NCBI GenBank assembly: GCA_002790095.1 | Contig: PFUL01000194.1 | Location: 19,116-83,115, forward strand | From: Elusimicrobia bacterium CG_4_9_14_3_um_filter_62_55 | GTDB lineage: Bacteria; Elusimicrobiota; Elusimicrobia; UBA1565 | Length of the DNA stretch: 64,000 nucleotides | Direction: 5' to 3' | Shown here: in pieces, positions 8,514 to 17,406 of the stretch | How the letters are laid out: every line of letters begins with the position of its first letter | How positions within the stretch are numbered: position 1 is the stretch's first letter | Position numbers and translations under genes: made by a program | Notes under the pieces: generated by a model | What the model was told of the DNA's origin: nothing | Database searches by the model: none | The model's input: only the letters and a program-made list of their open reading frames with translations

Positions 8514-11500
8514 ATGGACCAGGAAAACCTCGATCCCAATCAGGTCAACGACGTGGATACCGCGCGGCTGGCGCTGCGCTGGTCGCTGGAAAAAATCCAC
8601 GGCCTGCAAGACCAACTGAATAAGGCGAAAGAAACCGCCGCGGACGCCGTCGACAAGCTCCGGCGCACGACCGAGCAGATCACTCAGAAGGACGCCGCCA
8701 TCCTCCGCTGGCAAAGCACGATCAAAACCTGGGAGGCGAACTGGAAGGACCAGCGCAAACTTGAAGAGGAGATCCGCGTCCGGGTCCGCGGAGAGCTTTC
8801 AAAGGAAGAGGACGAACGGCATAAGGAAGCCCGCCGGCAGCTCGAACTGCACATCGAGTCGCTGAAGAAGGAAATCACCGAGAAAGAATCACTCGCCGGA
8901 GAGCTGCGCCGCGACCTGATCGACGCCGTTAAAAACGCCCGCGTCGAGAAGGAAAAGGAGATGGAGGAAATCCTCGCGCACCAGGAACGCGCGCTCGAGG
9001 AAACGAAGCTTTCTCTAGTAGAACGCCTCCGAATCCAGCAGGACACGATCCGGAACAAGGAACGCGACCTTGAAGAACAGCAGCGCCTCATCGACGAGAA
9101 AATCAAGTCAAAGGAAATCGAGTTCCGCGCAAAGTACGAACGCTTCGAAGCGCAGCTTCTGAAGCACAATCGCGAACTTCTCGAGCGCGAGGAAATCGAA
9201 CTGCAGCAGCGCTTTGAGAGCAAACTCTCTCACCACGAGTCGATGCTCCGGCAGAAGGAAGGGCAGTTCGAGGGGCGGCGGCGCCAACTCGACGAACAGC
9301 ATGCCAAGCGCATGGAAGAACTCGAAGCCGCCTACCACCACAAGTACGAAAAGGAGTGGGGCCGCCTGCAGGAGCGCCTGGAAGTGGAGCGGAGGCTCCT
9401 CGAGGACCACTACCGCGAGAAAGAGAGCAAGCTCGATGACGACATTCTTCGCCGAAACCAAGAGGTTCAGCTCCATTACCAGAGAACCGAAGAGGAACTG
9501 ATCGCCAAGTATCAAACGATCCAAAAGCAGCTGATCGAGAAGGAAAAGAAGATTTGGGCCACCCATCAGAAGCAGCTCGACGATTCACTCACAAAAAATC
9601 GCGCCGAACTCGACGCCCAGCGCGCAGAACTCGAGCAAGCCTTCGAACAGAAGGAAGCGAAACTGTTCGAGAAGCAAACCGAGCTCGAAACCGCCCACGA
9701 GGCGAAGGAAAGCGCGCTCTTCCTCAAACAGCAATCGCTTAGCGAAGAACACCGAAAAAAGGACGAAGCGCTCGCCGAACGCCATCGCAAACTTCAGACC
9801 GAGCTCAGCGAGAAAGCGAAGGCGGATTGGGCGGACCGCTCCCGCAAGTTCGAAGAAACGATGGCGGAGGCCCGGCAAGCGATCGACGCCGAGCGCCGCG
9901 CTCTCGAGGACCGACATCGCGAAAAGTCCGAAGAACTGTTCCGTCAGCGCCGGGGGCTCGAAGCGGAGCGGGCGGCGCTCAAATCCCAATTTGAAAAGCG
10001 GGGTGAGGAAATCGCGAAATCCTTCGAGGATAAAGCCCGCGCGAGCGAAGAGGAGTGGCGGGAACGCTACCGCAAGCTGGAGCAGGCCTCGGTCGCCCAT
10101 TGGGCGCAACGGGAGCGGGAACTGCAAAGCGACCACCAACAAGCTCTCGAAAAGGCTCGCGAAAAATTCTCCGCGCAACTCAACGACGAACGGGCGAAAC
10201 TCGATGCGCTCGCCGCGAAGCGGGCCGAAGACCTTGCGCACCAGTTCTTGGCCAAAGAAACCGAATTGCGCCGGGAAATTCAGAATGAACAAACGGACTG
10301 GTTGCGCAAACAGGATACGGCTTTCGAGCAACTGCGAAAGGAACTGATTCAAAAAGGGATGACCGAAGCCGCGGAACTCCGCTCTCAGTACGAGGCGAAG
10401 ATACAGGCGCTCGAAACACAGAAGGCGAAAGCCCTGCTCGAGGAGCGCAAGGCCCTCAACGCGGAATTCAAACGCCTGCAGGGCGAACTTGAGGAAGCCG
10501 TCCGCACCAAGGAATCGCAAGTGGTCGAAGAAGCCCGCCGGGCGTTCGACGAGGAACGTGCCGGCGTCAAAGCGGCCGAAGCGGAGCGCCTCAAGGCTCT
10601 CGATGCGGAAAAACGCAAGCTCGAAGCGGACCGCACCGCGAACGAAGCCCATTACAAGTCGCTTCAGGAACGGCTCCAAGCGGCGTTCGACGCGAAGGAA
10701 ACCAAAATGAGGGAGGCGTTCTTCTCCCGGGAATCCGCGCTCAAAATCGATATCGCTGGGAAAGAAGAGGAGTACCGCAAGACCTACGAAGCGGCGCTCG
10801 CCCGCGAGCGGAAGGCGCTCGAAGAGCGCACGCAGGCGGTTGAAAAGCAGCTCCGCGAAAAATTCGACGCGAAGGAGCTCGAATCGGCGGAGAACTGGAA
10901 CCGGCGGGAAAAGGATTTCCTCGAGCAGCGCGAGACCCAACTGCGCGCCGAGCGCGAGAAGATGGAAGAAGCCTACACCCAGAAAGAGGCGATGCTCGAC
11001 AATCTCCGCCGCAGCCTCGAAGAGCGCCACCACGCGCGGGCGAAGGAACTGGAAGCCTCCATGCAGGCGAAGACGCAGCGCCTGGAAGAGGCCGTTCAGC
11101 GCCAGCACGAAGAACTCGAAGCGACGCGCATCCAGATGACCATTGAAGCGCGCAACCGGGAATCCGCGCTCCAGGATCAATTCCGACAGAAAGAAGAGCA
11201 GCTCAAGCGGGTGCTCGACGAGCGCAAAGGCGAACTCTCGCGGCTTGAGGCGGAGTATCAAACGCGCGCGGTGCAGCGCGAAGCGCAGCTTCAAGAAGAG
11301 CTGTCGCGGCGCGAAACCGCGTGGCTCAAGAAAGAGCGGGTGGAACTCGACAAGGAGCGCGCCGAACGCGACGCCGCGAAGGAAATCGAATGGGAAGAGC
11401 GGCGGCGGGAGCTCGAGCTTTCCTACCAGCAAAAGCTCAAGATGCTCGAGGAGGGATTGCATAAGCGGCAGCAGGCCGTTGAAACCGCGCTGGCCCAAAA

Positions 11501-12170
11501 GGAAAAAGATCTGATCCTCGCCTACGAAGACCGGCTTTTCAAAGCCCGCACCGAGATGGACACGGCGTACCGCGCCCGCGAAGAAGCTCTCGAGATGAAG
11601 TACCTCGACCTGGAAAAGCGCCTGACCGGCGAGCGCGTCTCCAAGGAAAACGCCTGGAACATGCGCAAGGCCGAGATGATCGAACGCGAGGTCGGATCCC
11701 TGCGCAAGGATTTCGAAGAGAAGCAGAAGGGCTTCGAGATCCATGCGGCCGAAATGGAGGCCGCGATCGACGAACGCAAAAAGGAGCTGGAGGCGGCGCA
11801 CGACCGCCGCCGCAAGGAAGTCGAGGAATCGCTCGCGCGCGAACGCGACGAAATCCGCGCGTTTTTGGACAAGCGCTCAAAGGAACTCGAAGAGGCGTAC
11901 CGGGAGAAGTTTCAGGAACTGGAAAAGGAAAAGGGGCGCACGGCGCAGTGGATGCAGCAGAAGGAAGAAGAGCTGCTCGAAAACCACCAGCGCCGCGAAA
12001 GCGAAGCGCGAAAGGCGTGGGAGCTTAAGCAACTCGAGATGACTCGTCAGTACGAAGACAAACTCCGCAAGCTTGCCGAAGAACGCGACCGCCTGCACAA
12101 GGACTACGAGCGCCGCCTGCGCGAACTCGAACTCCGCGGCGACGGCGGAAAAACCACCGACGATAAGTAA
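8514..12170 (+). CDS. Giant coiled-coil protein (1218 residues)
   Basis: Almost the whole protein after about residue 20 is a charged alpha-helical rod rich in E, K, R, Q, A and L, with no signal peptide, membrane span or globular domain that I recognise. Parts show an 18-residue repeat built around KE-x-x-L (residues near 383-436: QKEAKL, AKESAL, KKDEAL spaced by 18), compatible with a heptad-plus-hendecad, weakly supercoiled rod. It could be a cytoskeletal or spacer filament; no homologue is recognised. No strong Shine-Dalgarno precedes ATG 8514. The stop abuts a bidirectional palindromic terminator shared with the cyclase gene. Confidence 0.85.
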   Translation: MDQENLDPNQVNDVDTARLALRWSLEKIHGLQDQLNKAKETAADAVDKLRRTTEQITQKDAAILRWQSTIKTWEANWKDQRKLEEEIRVRVRGELSKEEDERHKEARRQLELHIESLKKEITEKESLAGELRRDLIDAVKNARVEKEKEMEEILAHQERALEETKLSLVERLRIQQDTIRNKERDLEEQQRLIDEKIKSKEIEFRAKYERFEAQLLKHNRELLEREEIELQQRFESKLSHHESMLRQKEGQFEGRRRQLDEQHAKRMEELEAAYHHKYEKEWGRLQERLEVERRLLEDHYREKESKLDDDILRRNQEVQLHYQRTEEELIAKYQTIQKQLIEKEKKIWATHQKQLDDSLTKNRAELDAQRAELEQAFEQKEAKLFEKQTELETAHEAKESALFLKQQSLSEEHRKKDEALAERHRKLQTELSEKAKADWADRSRKFEETMAEARQAIDAERRALEDRHREKSEELFRQRRGLEAERAALKSQFEKRGEEIAKSFEDKARASEEEWRERYRKLEQASVAHWAQRERELQSDHQQALEKAREKFSAQLNDERAKLDALAAKRAEDLAHQFLAKETELRREIQNEQTDWLRKQDTAFEQLRKELIQKGMTEAAELRSQYEAKIQALETQKAKALLEERKALNAEFKRLQGELEEAVRTKESQVVEEARRAFDEERAGVKAAEAERLKALDAEKRKLEADRTANEAHYKSLQERLQAAFDAKETKMREAFFSRESALKIDIAGKEEEYRKTYEAALARERKALEERTQAVEKQLREKFDAKELESAENWNRREKDFLEQRETQLRAEREKMEEAYTQKEAMLDNLRRSLEERHHARAKELEASMQAKTQRLEEAVQRQHEELEATRIQMTIEARNRESALQDQFRQKEEQLKRVLDERKGELSRLEAEYQTRAVQREAQLQEELSRRETAWLKKERVELDKERAERDAAKEIEWEERRRELELSYQQKLKMLEEGLHKRQQAVETALAQKEKDLILAYEDRLFKARTEMDTAYRAREEALEMKYLDLEKRLTGERVSKENAWNMRKAEMIEREVGSLRKDFEEKQKGFEIHAAEMEAAIDERKKELEAAHDRRRKEVEESLARERDEIRAFLDKRSKELEEAYREKFQELEKEKGRTAQWMQQKEEELLENHQRRESEARKAWELKQLEMTRQYEDKLRKLAEERDRLHKDYERRLRELELRGDGGKTTDDK

Positions 12171-12191
12171 ATAGGGACCTGGTCCCTATTT
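12169..12191. terminator. Bidirectional palindromic terminator between coiled-coil and cyclase genes
   Basis: Perfect 11-bp arms around a single T, with core AGGGACC/GGTCCCT and A/T-rich ends that provide a short U run on either strand. It overlaps the stop codons of both convergent genes. The GGGACC/GGTCCC core recurs in the terminator at 17375-17400. Confidence 0.7.
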
Positions 12192-14507
12192 CGTCGTCGC
12201 GACGAAAACGCCGTTCCAGCCGTCCGGCGGCGGCTCGACGCGAAACGCGTCGATGCGGGACTGATACAAATCGTAGAACTTCCCGAGCGGGAAGTCGGAC
12301 TTCCGGCACTCGGCGATCAACCCCTCGGCTTCGCCGAATCGCCCGGAGCGGTATGCGTCGATCATCGCTGCGTTGTTTTTGGCCAGCGTTTTGAACTCGG
12401 GCGACGCGGCGACATCGGGATCCCCCAACAGGCAGTAGATGCGGACGGGAACCGTTTTTCCCTTCACCTGAATCAGATCCAACTCGATCGCGGCGAAATC
12501 AGGGATCAACGCGCGCGTGTTCGGGCCGATCACGATGTCGACGCCGTAGCCTTTGGACTGCCCCTCGAGACGCGAGGCCAGGTTGACCTCGTCGCCGAGA
12601 ACCGAGTAGTCGAAGCGTTGATCCGCTCCCATGTTGCCGACGCAGCAATCCCCCGAATTGAGACCGATACCGGCGCGGATCGGGATGTATTTTCTCCCCT
12701 CCGCCTTCGCCTCCGCCTCCCACTGCACGTTGAGTTCGTTGAGGCGCGTTCGCATCACCAAGGCGGCCTCGGCGGCGTGCCGCGCGTGCTGGGGATCATC
12801 GAGCGGCGCGTTCCAAAAGGCCATGATGCAGTCGCCCATGTACTTATCGATCGTACCCTTCTTCTCCAGAACGATGGTCGTCATCGGCGTCAAATAGGCG
12901 TTGATGAAGCCGGTCAAACCCGCCGCGTCGAACTGCTCGGAGATGGTCGTGAATCCGCGGATATCCGAGAACATCAGCGTCAAAGGACGCATTTGACCGC
13001 CGAGCGTCAACTTCGAGGGGTCGTCGGCCAATTGCTCGACCAACGCCGGGGACAGGTAGCGTCCGAACGCTCCGCGCACCTGCCGCTTTTCCGCCTCCGA
13101 CACCAAGAATCGCAGCAGAGAAGAGGAAAAATACACCAAGACAACGACGATCGACGGATAGAGCGGATCGATCAGCATCCTCTGTCCGTTAAAAGCGCCC
13201 CCGAACGCCTTCCACGAGGCGTAGAACAATCCCACCACGGTTCCGGCCGTAAGGAAAGCGCAGAACATGGCTCCGAATCTTCGCATCAGGAAAATAAGGA
13301 GCAACCCCAGAACGACGAAAAAGACCATTTCGGCCCCAATGGCCCAATCGGGACGATAGAGGTAGTGTCCGAGCAGGATCTGCTCCGCGACTTGAGCGTG
13401 AAGCGTCACGCCGGGCGTGCCGGGATTCAGAGGAGTCGCGCGCTGATCCTTCAATCCGGCGGCGCTGGTCCCGATAAAAACGATGCCGCCGCCCAAACGC
13501 GCCGGATCGAACCCCTCCGAGAACACCTCCCAGGCGGGAATTGTCCGTCCGGGCGCCTCATCGGTGAAATGAATCAGGACCTGTCCCTTAAAGTCGGTCG
13601 GAACCGTAATCCTGCCGACCCGAACCGCCGAAATTCCGGTCCCCTCTCCGTATCCCTCCTTTTCCGTGACCCCTTTGATCCCGAGCACGGAGGCGGGACC
13701 CTGCGCGAGTCGAAGCGCCTCCAACGCCAAAGACGGATAAAGCCTTCCCTGGAGGCGATACACCAACGGAACCCGCCGAATCACGCCGTCATGATCGGGA
13801 AACGGCGTAATCGCCCCAAGCCCGTCGGCCGCCGCGGAAAGAATATCGAGCGGGACTACCGCGCCCTTAAAATCGGGCAGCCCCGAGTCACCGCCCTTGA
13901 CCAGAAACGGCTTCTTCATCGGCGGGACGCTGCCGGTCTTATCCCCCTTCAACGAGTATCCGAGAACGACATGAACCGGCTCGCAATCCTCCGCCGCACG
14001 GCGGCTGCCGTCGCCTTTAAGGCACTGCACCGCGCGGATCGTATCGGCGAAAACGGAATCGTAAGAGGGAAGCGTTTCCAGGATGCCCCGCGCGACGCCG
14101 AGCCGCCCCTCGACGGGAAGATCCGCGGCGAGTATCGACGGGGATTTTCCGTCCGGCTCGGCAAAGACGACGTCGAACGCGATGACCGAAGCCCCCTGAG
14201 CCAGCCGCAGCAGCAATTCGGAGACCTTGTTCCGAGGCCACGGGAATTGACCCAGGCGCTTCAGCGATTCATCATCTAGGTCGATGATGCGGACCGGAAT
14301 CTGAGGATCGTAGGGGCGCGGGGAGCGCTGCTGAAAGGAATCGAAAACCTTGTACTGAAAATCGTTGACGATTTTAAGATCGGCGGCGCGAATGAGAACC
14401 GCGACCAAGATCATCAGCGCCGGAATCGCGACATGCGCGGTCGCGTGCAAGCGCTTCACATGCCGCCCCAGATAGGCGCTCATGTCCTTCTTCAAGAAAT
14501 CGAGCAT
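12186..14507 (-). CDS. CHASE2-domain adenylate/guanylate cyclase
   Basis: 773 residues. One N-terminal TM (about 25-41), a periplasmic CHASE2 sensor (about 45-380), three TMs (about 390-465), a HAMP-like linker and a class III cyclase domain (about 505-690). Catalytic residues visible: metal-binding D515 (FSDIRGFT) and D559 (DKYMGD), base-contacting K555, transition-state N642 and R646 (VNLASRLE). It should make a cyclic nucleotide in response to a periplasmic signal. It is divergent from the Slam-like/FecR genes; CHASE2 cyclases near FecR proteins are a recurring arrangement, so a shared envelope-sensing role is inferred. Confidence 0.92.
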   Translation of the reverse strand: MLDFLKKDMSAYLGRHVKRLHATAHVAIPALMILVAVLIRAADLKIVNDFQYKVFDSFQQRSPRPYDPQIPVRIIDLDDESLKRLGQFPWPRNKVSELLLRLAQGASVIAFDVVFAEPDGKSPSILAADLPVEGRLGVARGILETLPSYDSVFADTIRAVQCLKGDGSRRAAEDCEPVHVVLGYSLKGDKTGSVPPMKKPFLVKGGDSGLPDFKGAVVPLDILSAAADGLGAITPFPDHDGVIRRVPLVYRLQGRLYPSLALEALRLAQGPASVLGIKGVTEKEGYGEGTGISAVRVGRITVPTDFKGQVLIHFTDEAPGRTIPAWEVFSEGFDPARLGGGIVFIGTSAAGLKDQRATPLNPGTPGVTLHAQVAEQILLGHYLYRPDWAIGAEMVFFVVLGLLLIFLMRRFGAMFCAFLTAGTVVGLFYASWKAFGGAFNGQRMLIDPLYPSIVVVLVYFSSSLLRFLVSEAEKRQVRGAFGRYLSPALVEQLADDPSKLTLGGQMRPLTLMFSDIRGFTTISEQFDAAGLTGFINAYLTPMTTIVLEKKGTIDKYMGDCIMAFWNAPLDDPQHARHAAEAALVMRTRLNELNVQWEAEAKAEGRKYIPIRAGIGLNSGDCCVGNMGADQRFDYSVLGDEVNLASRLEGQSKGYGVDIVIGPNTRALIPDFAAIELDLIQVKGKTVPVRIYCLLGDPDVAASPEFKTLAKNNAAMIDAYRSGRFGEAEGLIAECRKSDFPLGKFYDLYQSRIDAFRVEPPPDGWNGVFVATTK

Positions 14508-14625
14508 CTCGTCCTCGTTGCAAAATTAGCATATCTGCCGCCTACCGGCATGTGACTTGACCCTTTTACCTTAGATGTGCGAATATCCCATCAATTCCGA
14601 CAACCAGAACGAACAGGAGACCGGC

Positions 14626-16032
14626 GTGAACTCGATTTCCACTCAGTTTTCAGCATTTACCTTAAGCGCGATTCTCTGTCTCGCAGGCCCGACGGCGGCG
14701 GTCGCGCAAAACCTCGATGAGGAGATTCAGCGCCCCGCCACCGCGACCGACCGTCAGCAAAGCGCCCTGGAAACCGCGGATCGCGCGGAGGCCAAGCGGG
14801 TCGTCGAGGGAGAAACCGGCGTCACCTACGCGGACGTCCTCAAGGATCCCGACAACATCGGACTCAACTATAAGTTCGCCAAGACTCAGGTCGCCGATGG
14901 TGATTTGAAAGGCGCCGCCGCGACGCTCGAGCGCATTTTGATGATCGACCCGGCGCTCCCGAAGATTCGACTTTTCTACGGAATCGTGCTTTACCGGCTC
15001 GGAAACCTCCACGAAGCCCTGCGGGAGCTTGAGTCGATCCGCAAGCTTCCGATGGACGGCGGGCTCAAGGGCGAAATCGAGGCCTACATCTCCCGGATTC
15101 AAAAGCAGATGCGCCGCACGAACTGGCGGGGCATGGCCGGCGTCGGCTTCCAATTCGACGACAACCGCAACGCTTCCCCCTCGACCGGTAAGAAACTTTT
15201 CCTCGACACGCCGCTGACGCTGACGACCGGCCTGCGCCGCTCTGATTTCAGCGCCCTCTTCCTGTTGGGCGCCGGGATGGAACACGACCTAGGCCTCCAA
15301 GGCGGACACAAACTCTTCGCGAATCTGACCTACTACCGCTCCGAGCAGACGCTCGTGGACTCGCTCGACCTTCAGGTGTACAACTGGGATTTCGGAACGA
15401 AATTGAACGGCGGGCGCTGGGGAGAATGGTCGGTCGCCCTCCCCTTCGACCACATGCGGCTCTCGGAGGAAACCTATCTGCGCACCTACGGACTGCGCGT
15501 CGACTGGAACAAAAGGCTCAACAACAAACTCGGCCTTTACACCCAAGTCCAAGGCTCGAAGCACGACTACGTCAAAACCGCGGATGTGCCGACCGCGCGC
15601 GAACGCACCGGCAACCACTTCCACATCGACTGGGGGGCGCAGTACGCGCCGGCGCCGGCGCATCAACTGACCGGGGGGCTCGGCTACACGCGCCAGCAGG
15701 CCAGCCGGGATTACTTCGCCTACGACCGCTGGAAAATAGAAGGGAAGCACGCCTGGCTGCTCGGCAAGGGCCGCTTCCTGCTCTCGGGCGTGACCGTGCA
15801 GGTGGACGGTTATGATGAAAAGGAAGCCGCGATCTCGGCCAAGGTCCGCCACGACGAGACCGTCCGCCTCGCCTCCACCTTCGGCTACCCGATGGGGAAC
15901 CTCTGGAGTCCGCTCAAGAACGTTTTGTGGACCTTCACGTACGAATATTACCACGCCAATTCCAACATCATGAACTACGCGTACACGAACAACAAGGTCG
16001 CGACGATGTTCACCTATCGCTGGGATCGCTAA
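14626..16032 (+). CDS. TPR plus outer-membrane barrel protein, Slam-like (DUF560 type)
   Basis: 468 residues from GTG 14626, with AGGAG 6 nt upstream and a signal peptide ending near AAVAQ. Residues about 65-160 form TPR-like helices (LKGAAATLERILMIDP, RLGNLHEALRELE). After WRGMAGVGFQFDDNRNASP the rest (about 290 residues) is alternating beta strand ending in ATMFTYRWDR. TPR followed by a barrel of this size is the layout of surface lipoprotein assembly modifiers (type XI secretion). An ATG at 14575 would extend upstream but spoil the signal peptide. The two FecR-domain genes follow directly and are candidate cargo. Confidence 0.7.
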   Translation: MNSISTQFSAFTLSAILCLAGPTAAVAQNLDEEIQRPATATDRQQSALETADRAEAKRVVEGETGVTYADVLKDPDNIGLNYKFAKTQVADGDLKGAAATLERILMIDPALPKIRLFYGIVLYRLGNLHEALRELESIRKLPMDGGLKGEIEAYISRIQKQMRRTNWRGMAGVGFQFDDNRNASPSTGKKLFLDTPLTLTTGLRRSDFSALFLLGAGMEHDLGLQGGHKLFANLTYYRSEQTLVDSLDLQVYNWDFGTKLNGGRWGEWSVALPFDHMRLSEETYLRTYGLRVDWNKRLNNKLGLYTQVQGSKHDYVKTADVPTARERTGNHFHIDWGAQYAPAPAHQLTGGLGYTRQQASRDYFAYDRWKIEGKHAWLLGKGRFLLSGVTVQVDGYDEKEAAISAKVRHDETVRLASTFGYPMGNLWSPLKNVLWTFTYEYYHANSNIMNYAYTNNKVATMFTYRWDR

Positions 16033-16044
16033 CGAGGATACGCC

Positions 16045-17352
16045 ATGATCAAAAAAATCTTCTCGACCGCCGCAGCCATCGCTCTTTTCTCGACCCAAAA
16101 CGCGTTCGCCCAAGGCGCCGCTCAGCAGTTGACCTCGATCGGCGCGGCGGGCGCCGTCGCCGGCCGCGTCACCGCGCTTGCGCCGACCGAGGGAGCGATC
16201 GGCCGCGTCCTCTCTTCGGGCAAGGAGGTCTACTTCAAGGACACGATCGCGACCGGGGCTCGAGGACGGCTTCAGATCATGCTCGCCGATCAGACGGTGT
16301 TCACCATCGGACCGGATTCGGAAATGCTGATCGATGAGTTCGTCTACGACCCCTTCACGGATACCGGCAAGGTCGCCGCGCAGGTCACCAAAGGCGTCTT
16401 CCGCTTCGTCACCGGGAAGATCGCCCGCAAGAAGCCCTCGGCGATGAACGTCAAGCTCCCGAACGGGACGATCGGAATCCGCGGCACGCTGGCCGCCGGG
16501 AAAATCAACGCGGACGGGTCCAGCATCGTCGCGCTGCTGGGGCCCGGAACCGGCAACACCGCCGGTGAGCGGCCGGGGTCCGTGGATATCACCAACGCCG
16601 GAGAAACGGTAACCTTGCTGCGGCCGGGATTCGCCACGATCATCCGGCCCGGGGCGCCTCCCACGCCTCCGTTTCAACTCTCCCCCGATCAAATGGCGCA
16701 GCTGGAACTTAAGCCGGCGGCGGAGGCCGGCGGCGGAGATCCGGACAAATCCCAAGACGACGCGAAGCGCGTCGGTCAGCTCGGCGAGACGAAGAAAGTC
16801 TCGACTATCGTCGGCGGCGAAGGAGAGGAAACCCGCAAACAAAACGATATTATCGGGTTCGCCATCCAAGAGGTCGACTTCGACGATCCCAACATCATCA
16901 ACTGGGACGCCTTCCGGGCGGCCGCGCCGACCTCCAGCAACGCGACCTATTCCGGAAACGGGACCTACACCTGCACCGGCGGCGTCTGCGGGGCGAGCGG
17001 CAGCGGCGACTGGACCGCGCACTTCGAAGTCGACTGGGTCAACAAGACGGTCGGCGGCGGCGGGACGAATTCCCATGTCGCCTTCCAGGTCAGCACGGGC
17101 GGCCCCCTCTGCCCGAGCGGCTGTTCGTCCGAATACGGCTCCAACATCGACCTCACCAACTTCTCCCAGTTGGGAGGGGACGCCCAGCTGATCCAAGGCC
17201 AGCATTACGCCGGGACGAACTCGGAATTCAACGGCTCGGGGCTGCAGTTCAACAACCAGCCGAATACCTTCACCGGAATTCTGAAATACGTCGGCCAAGG
17301 ATCGAGCGCGGATTCGACGTTGACCGGCAGCTGCTCCGGCACCTGTCCGTAA
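16045..17352 (+). CDS. Secreted FecR-domain protein 1
   Basis: 435 residues. Signal peptide (about 1-22), FecR domain (about 35-160, with FKDTIATGARGRLQIML and TVFTIGPDSEM), a linker rich in A, G, D and E, and a C-terminal beta-rich domain (about 285-435) with VDWVNKTVGGG, Gly-rich turns and four cysteines in short CTGGVC / CPSGC pairs. The C-terminal strands resemble the small barrels handled by Slam proteins. RBS GAGGA precedes ATG 16045, 12 nt after the Slam-like gene. It ends in a strong intrinsic terminator. It lacks the TM seen in classical FecR anti-sigma factors, so it is probably not one. Confidence 0.75.
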   Translation: MIKKIFSTAAAIALFSTQNAFAQGAAQQLTSIGAAGAVAGRVTALAPTEGAIGRVLSSGKEVYFKDTIATGARGRLQIMLADQTVFTIGPDSEMLIDEFVYDPFTDTGKVAAQVTKGVFRFVTGKIARKKPSAMNVKLPNGTIGIRGTLAAGKINADGSSIVALLGPGTGNTAGERPGSVDITNAGETVTLLRPGFATIIRPGAPPTPPFQLSPDQMAQLELKPAAEAGGGDPDKSQDDAKRVGQLGETKKVSTIVGGEGEETRKQNDIIGFAIQEVDFDDPNIINWDAFRAAAPTSSNATYSGNGTYTCTGGVCGASGSGDWTAHFEVDWVNKTVGGGGTNSHVAFQVSTGGPLCPSGCSSEYGSNIDLTNFSQLGGDAQLIQGQHYAGTNSEFNGSGLQFNNQPNTFTGILKYVGQGSSADSTLTGSCSGTCP

Positions 17353-17369
17353 TCTGTCCCCTGCCTCTA

Positions 17370-17378
17370 TGATAGAAT
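17370..17378 (+). promoter_or_regulatory. Extended -10 promoter of the second FecR gene
   Basis: TGaTAGAAT ends 9 nt before the ATG at 17388. The transcript would begin at about the start codon. The promoter lies just upstream of, and partly inside, the terminator palindrome of the preceding gene. Confidence 0.45.
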
Positions 17379-17406
17379 GGGACCCATATGGGTCCCATTC
17401 TTTTTT
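17375..17406 (+). terminator. Intrinsic terminator of the Slam-like/FecR1 unit, containing the FecR2 start codon
   Basis: A perfect 26-nt palindrome (17375-17400, core GGGACCC/GGGTCCC) is followed by six T (17401-17406). The ATG at 17388 of the next gene sits exactly at its centre. Confidence 0.85.

Noticed and set aside
9585-11801. 738-codon open frame on the minus strand
   Set aside because: It is antisense to the coiled-coil gene; the Glu/Lys/Arg-rich, GC-biased codons of that gene lack stop complements and leave the opposite frame open. The translation is Leu/Phe/Arg low-complexity with no motif.
12618-14279. 553-codon plus-strand frame
   Set aside because: Shadow of the adenylate cyclase, which shows complete catalytic motifs on the other strand.
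15289-17298. 669-codon minus-strand frame
   Set aside because: Antisense to the Slam-like and FecR genes, which have signal peptides, ribosome sites and a terminator; the shadow translation is Arg/Asp/Gly-rich without domains.
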